Shown piece after piece: positions 1 to 7,947 of a DNA stretch of 64,000 nucleotides (the first letter of the stretch is position 1; each line of letters begins with the position of its first letter). Source of the DNA: Prolixibacteraceae bacterium (GTDB taxonomy: Bacteria; Bacteroidota; Bacteroidia; Bacteroidales; Prolixibacteraceae). The position numbers and the translations under genes are program-made. The notes under the pieces are model-generated. The model made no database searches. It was not told the origin of the DNA and saw nothing but the letters and a program-made list of their open reading frames with translations. Where the stretch lies: the NCBI GenBank assembly GCA_025355875.1, contig JANXYV010000009.1, positions 1 to 64,000 of the forward strand, in the 5' to 3' direction.

Positions 1-145
1 AGATAATTGCCAAAATAGCAACGAAACTGTCATCTGTCAGGCAGTAGCCTGATAGCGTGTCGATTAGTCAACTACTGAACAGATAATTATGAAACTTAAC
101 ATGCCCTATTATCGGGCTTCAGATATGTGGGAAACTTCAATTTAG
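1..145. other. Non-coding left edge
   Basis: No convincing reading frame is present in this stretch before the insertion sequence. The only visible structure is a small hairpin with six-base arms at 37-42 and 47-52 (TCAGGC/GCCTGA) and a four-base loop. It may be the terminator or leader of a gene beyond the window edge, but it has no T-run. Confidence 0.4.
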
Positions 146-150
146 TAATA
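146..150. repeat. Left copy of IS target-site duplication
   Basis: TAATA directly abuts the left inverted repeat of the IS982-family element and is repeated exactly at 1192-1196. Confidence 0.7.
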
Positions 151-1191
151 ACCTGAGTTCGATTCTAAAAAAGCACCAATTGGTTTGATTCCACGGTCTG
201 ATACTTGATTGCTGGTTTCTTAGGGAAAAACGAATAAGCAATAAGTGCAGACATTAAGTTGGTCATAAAGTTTCCAAAAGATCTGTGTCTGGAATGTTCC
301 ACCGAACAGATGTTTTTCAATTCATCGTTAATTGTCTCAATAATTGAGCGTTTCCTCAACAATAGCTTGTCTTTCATTTCCATCAAGACGTTTTTCATGT
401 TGTTTCGTATATGAGTGATCAGGTGCAATCCGTCAACGAAAAGTATATCAGTAAGTGATTGAGAGATATACCCTTTGTCAGCATAGAGTTTGCCTTTGAT
501 TTTCTCTACAAATGCTTTATTTTTTAAAGGCTCTCTATCATCTGTATTGCCAGGGGTTACGACAAAATTCAAGATTTCACCTTTGTCATTAACCACGTAA
601 TGAAGTTTAAAGCCAAAGAAATAACCCATTGTAGACTTTCCTCTTTGAGCAATCCCATCAAAAACTTTGTGGCGGGGAATTCGTTTATTCTTGCACACAC
701 TGATCGAGGTTGAATCAATAAAGGAAATTCCGGTACATTGCCCCATACAACAAGTTTTCAAAAACAGGGCCATCGGCAGAATTGCTCCCTGCAATAATTC
801 AGTGAACCTGTTATATGACACTGTTTTAGGAAAATAACTGAACAAATGGGTTTGAACATAGCTCAGATAAAAGTGCTTCAGGTTCTTGAATGCTCCATAA
901 TGAAACAACACCATAATGGTGATAACCTCACTTTGGCTCATTATTGGCTTTTTCTTAGGCTCATTGCCCAATGAATGATTTGAAACAGTTTTATCAAATT
1001 CCTGGCAAAATTCATCTGCCAAATAGAAAATTTCAATAATTTTATCTTCGATTAAATACATGGGTTTTGCTTCTAATTATTTGTTTGTCAGACTTTTAAA
1101 TTAGCAAAATCCATGTTGTTTTCCAAATGATTGTTCAAATATTTTTAACCCTATTGTCTTATTTTCAATTAGTTAATAATCGAACTCAGGT
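151..1191 (-). mobile_element. IS982-family insertion sequence, apparently complete
   Basis: The element is 1041 bp with one transposase gene. Its ends are a perfect 14-bp inverted repeat, ACCTGAGTTCGATT at 151-164 and its complement at 1178-1191. It is flanked by identical 5-bp direct repeats TAATA at 146-150 and 1192-1196, which fit a target-site duplication. The transposase stop codon lies directly against the left inverted repeat. Perfect ends, an intact reading frame and preserved flanking repeats suggest a recent insertion. It lies about 55 bp upstream of the sugar transferase start, so it may separate that gene from its original promoter. Confidence 0.9.
165..1061 (-). CDS. IS982-family transposase
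   Basis: A 298-residue DDE transposase that would cut and join the ends of its own element. Family hallmarks are visible: the first catalytic Asp in FIDSTSISVCKNKRI, the following HKVFDGIAQRGKSTMG-type stretch and FGFKLH, a second Asp in YADKGYI, and a Glu in RSIIETINDELK. The length is normal for the family and the frame is uninterrupted, so it is probably active. It is the only gene in the element and reads opposite to the polysaccharide gene next door. The AUG at 1061 follows the right-end non-coding leader, and the TAG stop at 165-167 touches the left inverted repeat. Confidence 0.92.
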   Translation of the reverse strand: MYLIEDKIIEIFYLADEFCQEFDKTVSNHSLGNEPKKKPIMSQSEVITIMVLFHYGAFKNLKHFYLSYVQTHLFSYFPKTVSYNRFTELLQGAILPMALFLKTCCMGQCTGISFIDSTSISVCKNKRIPRHKVFDGIAQRGKSTMGYFFGFKLHYVVNDKGEILNFVVTPGNTDDREPLKNKAFVEKIKGKLYADKGYISQSLTDILFVDGLHLITHIRNNMKNVLMEMKDKLLLRKRSIIETINDELKNICSVEHSRHRSFGNFMTNLMSALIAYSFFPKKPAIKYQTVESNQLVLF

Positions 1192-1196
1192 TAATA
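1192..1196. repeat. Right copy of IS target-site duplication
   Basis: TAATA directly follows the right inverted repeat and matches the left copy at 146-150. Five bases is short, so chance identity is not excluded, but the position is exact on both sides. Confidence 0.7.
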
Positions 1197-1245
1197 CCTA
1201 TTTTTTGAAACCCTATAATTTACAGGCAATTTTGCACTAACTACC

Positions 1246-2622
1246 ATGAAATCAAGAGACCTTGAACTCGCTTCATTTTATCTGTTATTTGATCTGCTTA
1301 TACTAAATGTGGCTATAGTAGTTGTAGGCATCTTTGATATTGGCTATTCAGCAGATAGATATACCGGAATAACCATATACTTGCTTCAAGGAAACCTGGC
1401 AGCCTTGATTTCCTATCTAACATTCAACCGGTCGAATCCGTATCTTCAGGATTCGTTTAAAAAGAGGGCTTTTTTAAACCTAAAACGAACGGTAGTTTTC
1501 ATCTTCTTTTCTTCTATCATTTCATTGTTGTTTATTCCACTTGACTATTCAGGAATATTCTTCTTAAAATATACAATTCTGTTCTATGTAGGTGAACTTA
1601 GTTTCCATTGGGCTCTGTTCAACTACTTTAAGTACATGCGATCTAAAGGGATAAACACAAAACATATCCTGATTATTGGATACAACGAAACAGCCTGGGT
1701 TCTTCGGAAAGCATTGGAAAGCGATTTTCTAATGGGCTATAAATTTGTTGGATTTGTTTCAGACGAGAATACGGAATATCCCGATTGGGTAGGTTATCCC
1801 GATCAACTTTTAAGCCTGATCTCAAAACATCATATTGAGATGATCTTTGTAACCATGTCGATGTTCTCTGAGGAAAATAAATTGGATGAATATTACAGAA
1901 TCTGTACTTCCAACGGCATACATCTTAGACTAATTCCTGAAGACCAGCATTGGGATAAGACCCGCCTCAACAGAGTATCGGCTGACAAACTTGTGGTTAT
2001 TAATCCACAGGAAGTTCCACTGGACAATTCATTGGCACGGATTTCAAAGCGCTTGTTCGATATTCTTTTTTCAAGCTTTTGCATCCTGTTCATTTTTTCG
2101 TGGCTATTTCCCATTCTGACTCTGATTATCAAATTGAGCTCAAAAGGTCCTGTCTTTTTTGTCCAGAAACGAACCGGCATCAACAACCGGATCTTCAATT
2201 GCATTAAATTCAGGAGCATGTATGTAAACGAGCACTCCGACAGCAAACAAGCGACAAAAAATGACAGCCGGATTACGCCAATCGGAAAATTTATGCGTAA
2301 ATCCAATCTGGATGAAATGCCCCAGTTCTTCAATGTTTTTTTAGGTCAGATGTCAGTAGTCGGACCACGCCCGCACATGTTAAACCACACCAAAGAATTC
2401 TCAGAATTAGTCAGATTCTATCTGATTCGACATTATGTGCGACCTGGAATTACCGGTTGGGCCCAGGTAAATGGGTTTCGTGGAATTACCGATGAAGTCT
2501 GGAAACTGGAAAAACGGGTTGAATACGATATGCAGTACATAGAAGGCTGGAATTTCTGGTGGGATATCAAAATTATCCTGTTGACGGTGTTCAACAGAAA
2601 AATATATTGGAATGCAGGTTAG
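1246..2622 (+). CDS. Undecaprenyl-phosphate glucose phosphotransferase-like sugar transferase (WcaJ type)
   Basis: A 458-residue polyprenyl glycosylphosphotransferase that would start a surface polysaccharide repeat by moving a sugar-1-phosphate from a UDP-sugar to undecaprenyl phosphate at the inner membrane. The first ~140 residues carry several hydrophobic helices. A Rossmann-like CoA-binding_3 region follows (from about ILIIGYNETAW). The C-terminal catalytic domain has SKGPVFFVQKRTG, FNCIKFRSMY, the catalytic Asp-Glu pair at about 356-357 in NLDEMPQFFNV, then MSVVGPRPHM and RPGITGWAQVNGFRG. Length and architecture are those of full-size WcaJ/WbaP-like enzymes. The sugar (glucose, galactose or an amino sugar) cannot be read from the sequence. 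The IS element ends about 50 bp upstream of the ATG. Confidence 0.9.
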   Translation: MKSRDLELASFYLLFDLLILNVAIVVVGIFDIGYSADRYTGITIYLLQGNLAALISYLTFNRSNPYLQDSFKKRAFLNLKRTVVFIFFSSIISLLFIPLDYSGIFFLKYTILFYVGELSFHWALFNYFKYMRSKGINTKHILIIGYNETAWVLRKALESDFLMGYKFVGFVSDENTEYPDWVGYPDQLLSLISKHHIEMIFVTMSMFSEENKLDEYYRICTSNGIHLRLIPEDQHWDKTRLNRVSADKLVVINPQEVPLDNSLARISKRLFDILFSSFCILFIFSWLFPILTLIIKLSSKGPVFFVQKRTGINNRIFNCIKFRSMYVNEHSDSKQATKNDSRITPIGKFMRKSNLDEMPQFFNVFLGQMSVVGPRPHMLNHTKEFSELVRFYLIRHYVRPGITGWAQVNGFRGITDEVWKLEKRVEYDMQYIEGWNFWWDIKIILLTVFNRKIYWNAG

Positions 2623-3003
2623 TCAATGTTTTATTTATATGGTTTAAAATCTTCATGCATTCCTTTTAAATTAAGGTACGAGAATCTCTTTCAAGTTAGC
2701 TCTCTGTATCTATTAACGGTCTAATAATTAACGAGTCCTCTTACTCAAAATTATAATTAAAAAACGTGACTCATTCTTAGTGACTGTTTAAATTTCCCAG
2801 AGGGAAAACATTTGGGTAGAGAAGCAGTCATTTACCGATTCATTTTGTCTCGTACGAGACAAAAGATCATCTGAAATCATTCCTTTCCTACCCACATTTT
2901 GTTCCTAACGGAACGATAAAATAGAATTTTAACAGTTTCTAAGTTTTGCAATCTCAGTTTAACTCCAGTTTATAAAAAAGTTGTAAATATCTCGATCTAT
3001 CTG
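2623..3003. other. Intergenic region with palindromic repeats
   Basis: A 381-bp AT-rich gap between the sugar transferase and the methyltransferase gene. No coding frame is convincing. Its middle and right part, about 2793-2916, is filled by a symmetric set of hairpins described as a separate repeat feature. Confidence 0.6.
2793..2916. repeat. Inverted pair of REP-like hairpin elements around a perfect palindrome
   Basis: The left unit has a hairpin TTTCCC(2793-2798)-AGA-GGGAAA(2802-2807) followed by ACATTTGGGTAG ending at 2819. The right unit is the near mirror image: CTACCCACATTTT from 2888, then the hairpin GTTCC-TAAC-GGAAC at 2901-2914. In the same orientation the two units align along nearly their whole length. 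Between them is a perfect 22-bp palindrome at 2843-2864 made of TTTTGTCTCGT and its complement. Such head-to-head hairpin pairs look like REP/BIME-type elements moved by REP-associated transposases, although no such transposase is in the window. Confidence 0.6.
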
Positions 3004-3909
3004 ATGGAGCAACCCAAGCTATTCTCCTTATTACTTGAAAAACTGAACGCCGAATTGGTCATTTTGCCTGATAAAAACGAGGAAAATCCAAATAATACCC
3101 TTCGGGCGCTATGGCATTTGTCTTTCGGCAACCGGATTTCTCCAATAACGGCAGAGGGAATTGGTCTGCCCGAACTTAGTGACCTTCAACTCGAAAACCT
3201 TAGAGAGTTGATTGACCTTCGACTATCCGGTATGCCATTGGCACATCTTACCGAACGGCAACATTTTATGGGTCTGGATTTTATGCTTAACAAAGGACTT
3301 TATATTCCAAGAAAAGAAACAGAATTGTTGGCCAAAACTGCGATCGATACTGTATTAAAAGATTTTGAGAGCCAGGCAAAGGTAAAAGTCTTGGATTTAT
3401 GCACAGGGATTGGAACAATAGCACTTTCTGTCGTATACCACTGTCCTAATTGTCAGGTGGCTGGTTCCGATATATATGAACCGGCAATCCAGGCAGCCAA
3501 GACAAACGCAGTTCATTTTGAGCTCGAATACAGGACTTCATTCTATCACGCTGATCTTTTTGATCCTTTTGAAAGCACAGGCCACAAAAAGAATACAGAT
3601 GTTATTGTTTGTAATCCTCCCTATATTTCCACAGCAAAAGTCAAAGAGATGAGAATGGAAATTTCAAATCATGAAAATGAAGAAGCATTTGATGCCGGAC
3701 CTTTTGGATTATCCATTTTCAATAAACTCATTTCTGAAGCTCCTGAATACCTCAAAACCAATGGATATCTGATATTTGAATGCGGTGCTGGACAAGGGGA
3801 ATTCCTTACCGGACGCATTAAAAAAAATGGGAATTATAGCGAAATAACTCAGGTTTTCGACAAAAATGGGAACATCCGGGTTATAAAGGCAAAAAAGATA
3901 AATCCTTAA
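3004..3909 (+). CDS. HemK/PrmC-like class I methyltransferase
   Basis: A 301-residue SAM-dependent methyltransferase of the HemK/PrmC type. PrmC methylates the glutamine of the GGQ motif in peptide release factors. The SAM-binding loop is visible as LDLCTGIGTIALS near residue 137, and the signature NPPYIS, which binds the target amide, is near residue 200. The N-terminal part also resembles PrmC (GMPLAHLTERQHFMGLDF, then IPRKETELL). It is somewhat divergent and stands between polysaccharide genes rather than with release-factor genes. It could therefore be a paralogue with another N-methyl target, and I give no gene symbol. The ATG at 3004 follows a long untranslated stretch with no clear ribosome-binding site. 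Confidence 0.8.
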   Translation: MEQPKLFSLLLEKLNAELVILPDKNEENPNNTLRALWHLSFGNRISPITAEGIGLPELSDLQLENLRELIDLRLSGMPLAHLTERQHFMGLDFMLNKGLYIPRKETELLAKTAIDTVLKDFESQAKVKVLDLCTGIGTIALSVVYHCPNCQVAGSDIYEPAIQAAKTNAVHFELEYRTSFYHADLFDPFESTGHKKNTDVIVCNPPYISTAKVKEMRMEISNHENEEAFDAGPFGLSIFNKLISEAPEYLKTNGYLIFECGAGQGEFLTGRIKKNGNYSEITQVFDKNGNIRVIKAKKINP

Positions 3910-3940
3910 ATAAATAACCTCCAACTTATTTTCCTACAAC

Positions 3941-4471
3941 ATGATCGAAAGTTTAATTACTTCAAAAACCAGAATTAAGCTTCTGCTTAAATTCTTTTTG
4001 AATAGTCAAACAAAAAGCTACCTGAGAAGCCTGGAAACTGAACTTGGTGAATCGAGTAATTCCATCCGTGTGGAATTAAACCGCATGGAGAATGCCGGAC
4101 TACTCGACTCTGCTATCGAAGGAAATAAAAAAATGTTCTTTGCCAACATAAAACATCCACTTTTTGATGACATCAACAATATTCTGAAAAAGTTTATTGG
4201 TATCGACCAGATTACCGAACAGATAACCAGCCGTATCGGCGACCTTCAGGAAGCATATCTAACCGGTGATTTTGCCATTGGCAAAGATTCGGAAATCATT
4301 GATATGACCTTAATTGGCGAGCACCTCGACCGCCCGTTCATTGAAACTCTGGTAGAGAAAGCCGAAAGCTACATTCATCGAAGAATAAAATATATTATTC
4401 TGACCAAAGAAGAAATGATTCAGTTCTACACCAACAAACCAGTTCTCCTGATCTGGAAATCGCATATTTAA
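3941..4471 (+). CDS. Winged-helix regulator with nucleotidyltransferase-like C-terminal domain
   Basis: A 176-residue protein. Residues 1-75 look like an ArsR/MarR-type winged helix (LLLKFFLNSQTKSYLRSLE, then SSNSIRVELNRMENAGLL). The second half has GDFAIGKDSEIIDMTLIGE, which recalls a minimal nucleotidyltransferase fold but lacks the Gly-Ser motif expected of an active enzyme. Proteins of this build are often found beside UDP-sugar dehydrogenases and other capsule genes in Bacteroidota. A role in regulating the adjacent polysaccharide gene is inference. It lies 31 bp after the methyltransferase stop and 50 bp before the dehydrogenase. Confidence 0.7.
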   Translation: MIESLITSKTRIKLLLKFFLNSQTKSYLRSLETELGESSNSIRVELNRMENAGLLDSAIEGNKKMFFANIKHPLFDDINNILKKFIGIDQITEQITSRIGDLQEAYLTGDFAIGKDSEIIDMTLIGEHLDRPFIETLVEKAESYIHRRIKYIILTKEEMIQFYTNKPVLLIWKSHI

Positions 4472-4484
4472 TTTTTAAATAACA

Positions 4485-4492
4485 TATATTTG
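4485..4492 (+). promoter_or_regulatory. Candidate -7 promoter box for the UDP-sugar dehydrogenase
   Basis: TATATTTG matches the Bacteroidota -7 consensus TAnnTTTG and lies 30 bp before the ATG at 4522. No clear TTTG -33 box is present at the right distance, so the call rests on one element. Confidence 0.45.
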
Positions 4493-4521
4493 CTGTTCAA
4501 TCTTGTCTTTCTAACATTTTT

Positions 4522-5811
4522 ATGCTTAATCAACTTCTACATAAAAAACAGCATTTAGCTCTGATAGGACTTGGATATGTAGGTCTTCCAATTGCATTAG
4601 AATTTGCTCGTTTCATGTCGGTCATTGGATTCGATATTAACGATCAACGGGTTCAAATGATGAAAAAAAGCATCGATCCATGTAAGGAATTGTCCTCCGA
4701 AGCCTTCAATAATACAATGATAGCGTTCACATCAAATCCAGAAGATCTGCGTAAAGCAAGCTTTTTCATTGTTGCTGTTCCTACGCCGATTAATGAGTAT
4801 AACCAGCCTAACCTTAAACCTCTCATTAGTGCTAGTATAACGGTTGGAAAGGCTCTTAAAAAAGGGGATTACGTAGTGTATGAATCGACTGTATATCCTG
4901 GATGTACTGAGGAAGATTGTATTCCTGTACTCGAACAAGAGTCCGGACTCAAATGCGGAACCGATTTCAAAGTAGGTTATTCGCCGGAAAGAATAAATCC
5001 CGGAGATAAAGTTCACACGCTCACCAATACAAAAAAAATCGTCTCGGGTTGCGATGCCGATTCATTGGAAGTCATTGCCAGCGTTTATGAACAGGTTATC
5101 ACAGCTGGTGTTCATCGTGCAACGAGTATAAAGGTTGCGGAAGCCGGCAAGATCATTGAAAACACTCAGCGCGATGTGAATATTGCCCTGATGAACGAAT
5201 TATCCATCATCTTTAACCGAATGGGCATAAACACCTATGATGTGATTGAAGCTGCCGGAACAAAATGGAATTTCCTGAAATTTTATCCGGGGTTAGTCGG
5301 TGGTCATTGCATTGGAGTAGATCCGTATTATCTGGTGCACAAAGCGAAACAGTTGGGTTATCATGCCCATCTTATTGACGCCGGACGTTTTGTAAACGAC
5401 TCGATGGGTGGATACATTGCCAAGCAGGCTGTCAAGCGCATTCTGGCGGCAGACAAGCACCTGAGCGAATCACGTATCCTGGTAATGGGGTTTACCTTTA
5501 AGGAAAATGTTTCTGACATTCGTAATACAAAAGTCGCCGACATCATCAATGAACTTCAGTCGTATCGGGTGCAGGTCGATTTAGTCGATCCTTATGCTGA
5601 TGCCGATGAAGTGAAGCACGAATATGGCATTGAACTAAACATTCAGCCTCAGGGGACCTATGATGCAATTATTGTAGCTGTTGCTCACAGGCAATACCGG
5701 AAAATGTCTGAACAGGACTTTTTGAAACTGGCCAACGAAACTTGTTTGCTTGTTGATATTAAAGGCCTATACTCAAATCAAATCGAAAAGCTTGAATACT
5801 GGAGTTTGTAG
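4522..5811 (+). CDS. UDP-sugar 6-dehydrogenase (Vi antigen TviB/WbpO-like)
   Basis: A 429-residue nucleotide-sugar dehydrogenase that oxidises C6 of a UDP-hexose, probably UDP-GlcNAc, UDP-GalNAc or UDP-ManNAc, in two NAD-dependent steps to a uronic acid for capsule or O-antigen. The NAD fold starts at LIGLGYVGLP, the middle domain has YESTVYPGCTEEDC and YSPERINPGD, and the catalytic Cys is at about 263 in GGHCIGVDPYYLV. The C-terminal UDP-binding domain has VMGFTFKENVSDIRNTKV. The signature around SPERINPGD and FYPGLVGGH fits the UDP-N-acetylhexosamine group better than UDP-glucose dehydrogenase, but substrate is not proven. It works in the cytosol and supplies the polysaccharide pathway started by the 1246-2622 gene. 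Confidence 0.9.
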   Translation: MLNQLLHKKQHLALIGLGYVGLPIALEFARFMSVIGFDINDQRVQMMKKSIDPCKELSSEAFNNTMIAFTSNPEDLRKASFFIVAVPTPINEYNQPNLKPLISASITVGKALKKGDYVVYESTVYPGCTEEDCIPVLEQESGLKCGTDFKVGYSPERINPGDKVHTLTNTKKIVSGCDADSLEVIASVYEQVITAGVHRATSIKVAEAGKIIENTQRDVNIALMNELSIIFNRMGINTYDVIEAAGTKWNFLKFYPGLVGGHCIGVDPYYLVHKAKQLGYHAHLIDAGRFVNDSMGGYIAKQAVKRILAADKHLSESRILVMGFTFKENVSDIRNTKVADIINELQSYRVQVDLVDPYADADEVKHEYGIELNIQPQGTYDAIIVAVAHRQYRKMSEQDFLKLANETCLLVDIKGLYSNQIEKLEYWSL

Positions 5812-5867
5812 CAGGTTTATCGTCAAAATCTGACATTTATTCCTGACCATTCATTTCCTTTCATTCA

Positions 5868-5916
5868 TCTCCTGTCTCCCGACTCCTGACTTCCGACTTC
5901 CGACTCCGGTCTTCCT
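5868..5916. repeat. Heptamer tandem repeat
   Basis: Seven imperfect copies of a 7-bp unit close to ACTTCCG lie between two convergent genes: TCTCCTG, TCTCCCG, ACTCCTG, ACTTCCG, ACTTCCG, ACTCCGG, TCTTCCT. Related heptamers, sharing the word CGGTCTTCC, recur at 62873-62904. Confidence 0.75.
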
Positions 5917-5920
5917 TTTC

Positions 5921-7768
5921 CTACATCTCCACCACGATCCCAATACTTCCGGTGATTAAGCTCTTGCTTTCAGGAGCAACCACACCACTTTCATTGGATT
6001 CCCACCAGGTTTTTGCATAACCCAAACTTCCCACCAGACGATAATAATTCAGCAATCCAGAATTGCGAAGCTTCCAGTCAAACTTAAATTCCGACTGCAT
6101 CGTCCAGTCATAAATCCCATCTTTTGTAAAACTTAACAGTGGATACTTAAGTACATCATCTCCCATCTGGTAGCGATAGACATCCCCGTAAATCTGATAA
6201 ACATTGGTGCTGGCCAAATCATTGGTCCCATGAATGATCAATCGGTTGTCCAAGGATAAAACCAAATCAGGAACAGCTACATTGACAAGCTTCCACTGGA
6301 ATTCACCCGAATTGGGCGGAAGATAAAACCCTAAATTAAATTCATCGTGCGTATAGGTCATATCATTGGGCCGGTCGCCAAAGGTGTTGAATTTAGCATC
6401 AGGATAATGAGTATAAACAAATGGCGTAAGCCGGGTGTATTTCAAGGTGGAACTGGTTCCCGGAATCAATCCGGATAAAAGCGCAGTCTTCCATCCCACT
6501 TGCCAGGCATACCGGTTTCTCGGCATTTTTAACAGATTTCCTGAACTGGTAAAGCTGAATTCATCCACAAAAAAACTTCCCCATACCTTTCCAAGCTTCG
6601 GAATCATTCCAGCCACATCAAAAAACATCGACAAATTATCGTGATCGCCTACATCGATCTGGGTAAAATGCGGCATGACAAAAGGCACCAAATAGGCCAG
6701 TTCCAATCGTTTTGACCAGATATTTCCACCGCCCATCGTTAACTCAATCCATCGCGAAGGAATGATTTCAAGCATCTGGAAAGAAAAATTCTTTTGAACC
6801 TGCCCCAAATCATATCCATAAATAGCTTTTCGGTAATCTGAACTCTGATTGGCATATGAAAACAATGAACCATACAGATAGGAATATCTTATCCATTTTG
6901 CAGGCTGTATCTTCAACTCGATGCCGGGGAACCTCCTGGCTGTTGCTGAAAGCACCAGATTGTCATCATCATGTCCCCAGGCCCTTCGCTGATTGTTCAT
7001 ATTAAATTGAACAGCGCCATCCAGCCACGAACCGTTCAGTTCAGTATGATAAATCATTCCTGCGGTCATTGATTCAGAGACTGGTTTTCCTTCTCCGGAA
7101 GTGGCATCAGTTAAAACATGAGCCCACATGGTTTCAAAATTAAACCGGTAAGGCAAATAGGAATAGCCAACTGCCTCGCCAGGAAAAACAACGTGTTGAT
7201 CTCGTGTATACGACTGATAAAACATATCCGGCGACAGTCGTTCAACAGCAAGTCCCATGCCGCCGGTGAATGTCCAGTGTTCACCCAGATCTCCTGAGAT
7301 ATAGGGTTCACCTATCAGGCTGGTTGACCAGGTTGCATTGTCGCCCATTCCGGAGCGGACCGAAACATCGGCGCTGAAACCTGCAAGTGCAAAGGTATTT
7401 TTCGATGCGGATTTATAAATTGTCAAACCATTGGTATCCTCGCTAAAATCAGCAATATATCGGTTTAACGATTTTCTTTCCTTTTCAGACAAATTCTCTT
7501 TTGAAGCCAGTTTCTTTAAAAGATCTGCAATAAAAACTTTCGTATAAGGTTTGGCCTGAGGCAAAAAACCCAATTCACCTTTGGCTTCATAGAATGACAA
7601 AAACTGGTAGACCGAATTGGTGATCGGGACAATTTTATTTTTCAACCGAAGAACTTTGGTCTCCTGATCCTGTCCTGAATTTTGTTTCGCATTTACTGGT
7701 TGAGCCATCAAAAGCCCAATTTGACTCAAGCTCAATATTAGAACGGAAGTAAAGATTCTCAAATTCAT
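5921..7768 (-). CDS. Capsule assembly Wzi-like outer-membrane protein
   Basis: A predicted outer-membrane beta-barrel of 615 residues that resembles the Bacteroidota relatives of Wzi, the lectin-like porin that anchors capsule at the surface. I start it at the internal ATG 7768, which places a clean signal peptide at the N-terminus (MNLRIFTSVLILSLSQIG, then Ala-Gln). The upstream in-frame ATG at 7807 would put a Phe-rich tail before the signal. The body shows alternating, Trp/Tyr-rich beta-strand patterns with turns, such as GEPYISGDLGEHWTFTGG, MFYQSYTRDQHV and RYSYLYGSLFSY. Its position next to the UDP-sugar dehydrogenase and downstream of the sugar transferase supports a role in polysaccharide display. 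Confidence 0.75.
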   Translation of the reverse strand: MNLRIFTSVLILSLSQIGLLMAQPVNAKQNSGQDQETKVLRLKNKIVPITNSVYQFLSFYEAKGELGFLPQAKPYTKVFIADLLKKLASKENLSEKERKSLNRYIADFSEDTNGLTIYKSASKNTFALAGFSADVSVRSGMGDNATWSTSLIGEPYISGDLGEHWTFTGGMGLAVERLSPDMFYQSYTRDQHVVFPGEAVGYSYLPYRFNFETMWAHVLTDATSGEGKPVSESMTAGMIYHTELNGSWLDGAVQFNMNNQRRAWGHDDDNLVLSATARRFPGIELKIQPAKWIRYSYLYGSLFSYANQSSDYRKAIYGYDLGQVQKNFSFQMLEIIPSRWIELTMGGGNIWSKRLELAYLVPFVMPHFTQIDVGDHDNLSMFFDVAGMIPKLGKVWGSFFVDEFSFTSSGNLLKMPRNRYAWQVGWKTALLSGLIPGTSSTLKYTRLTPFVYTHYPDAKFNTFGDRPNDMTYTHDEFNLGFYLPPNSGEFQWKLVNVAVPDLVLSLDNRLIIHGTNDLASTNVYQIYGDVYRYQMGDDVLKYPLLSFTKDGIYDWTMQSEFKFDWKLRNSGLLNYYRLVGSLGYAKTWWESNESGVVAPESKSLITGSIGIVVEM

Positions 7769-7901
7769 AAAACAAAATTTAGGTTCATTAAAAGTAAAGA
7801 TAAACAAATGAGCCGGAAAATTGCCTCAACCAGAATAAAAGTAAATTGTTAATTCAGGATAAGAGCTTGAATGATATTCCGCAGGCCAATTTAAAAAACA
7901 A

Positions 7902-7909
7902 TACTTTTG
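7902..7909 (+). promoter_or_regulatory. Candidate -7 promoter box for gpmI
   Basis: TACTTTTG matches TAnnTTTG and lies 38 bp upstream of the gpmI ATG. The -33 element is not obvious. Confidence 0.45.
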
Positions 7910-7947
7910 CAATTCAATTTAGTTCATACTTAAAACAAAAATAAAGC

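Noticed and set aside
1893-2333. A 146-codon open frame antisense to the sugar transferase gene
   Set aside because: The plus-strand frame has full catalytic motifs across this region, so the antisense frame is a shadow.
5868-5916. A CRISPR array
   Set aside because: The repeat unit is 7 bp with no spacers, and no cas genes are present.
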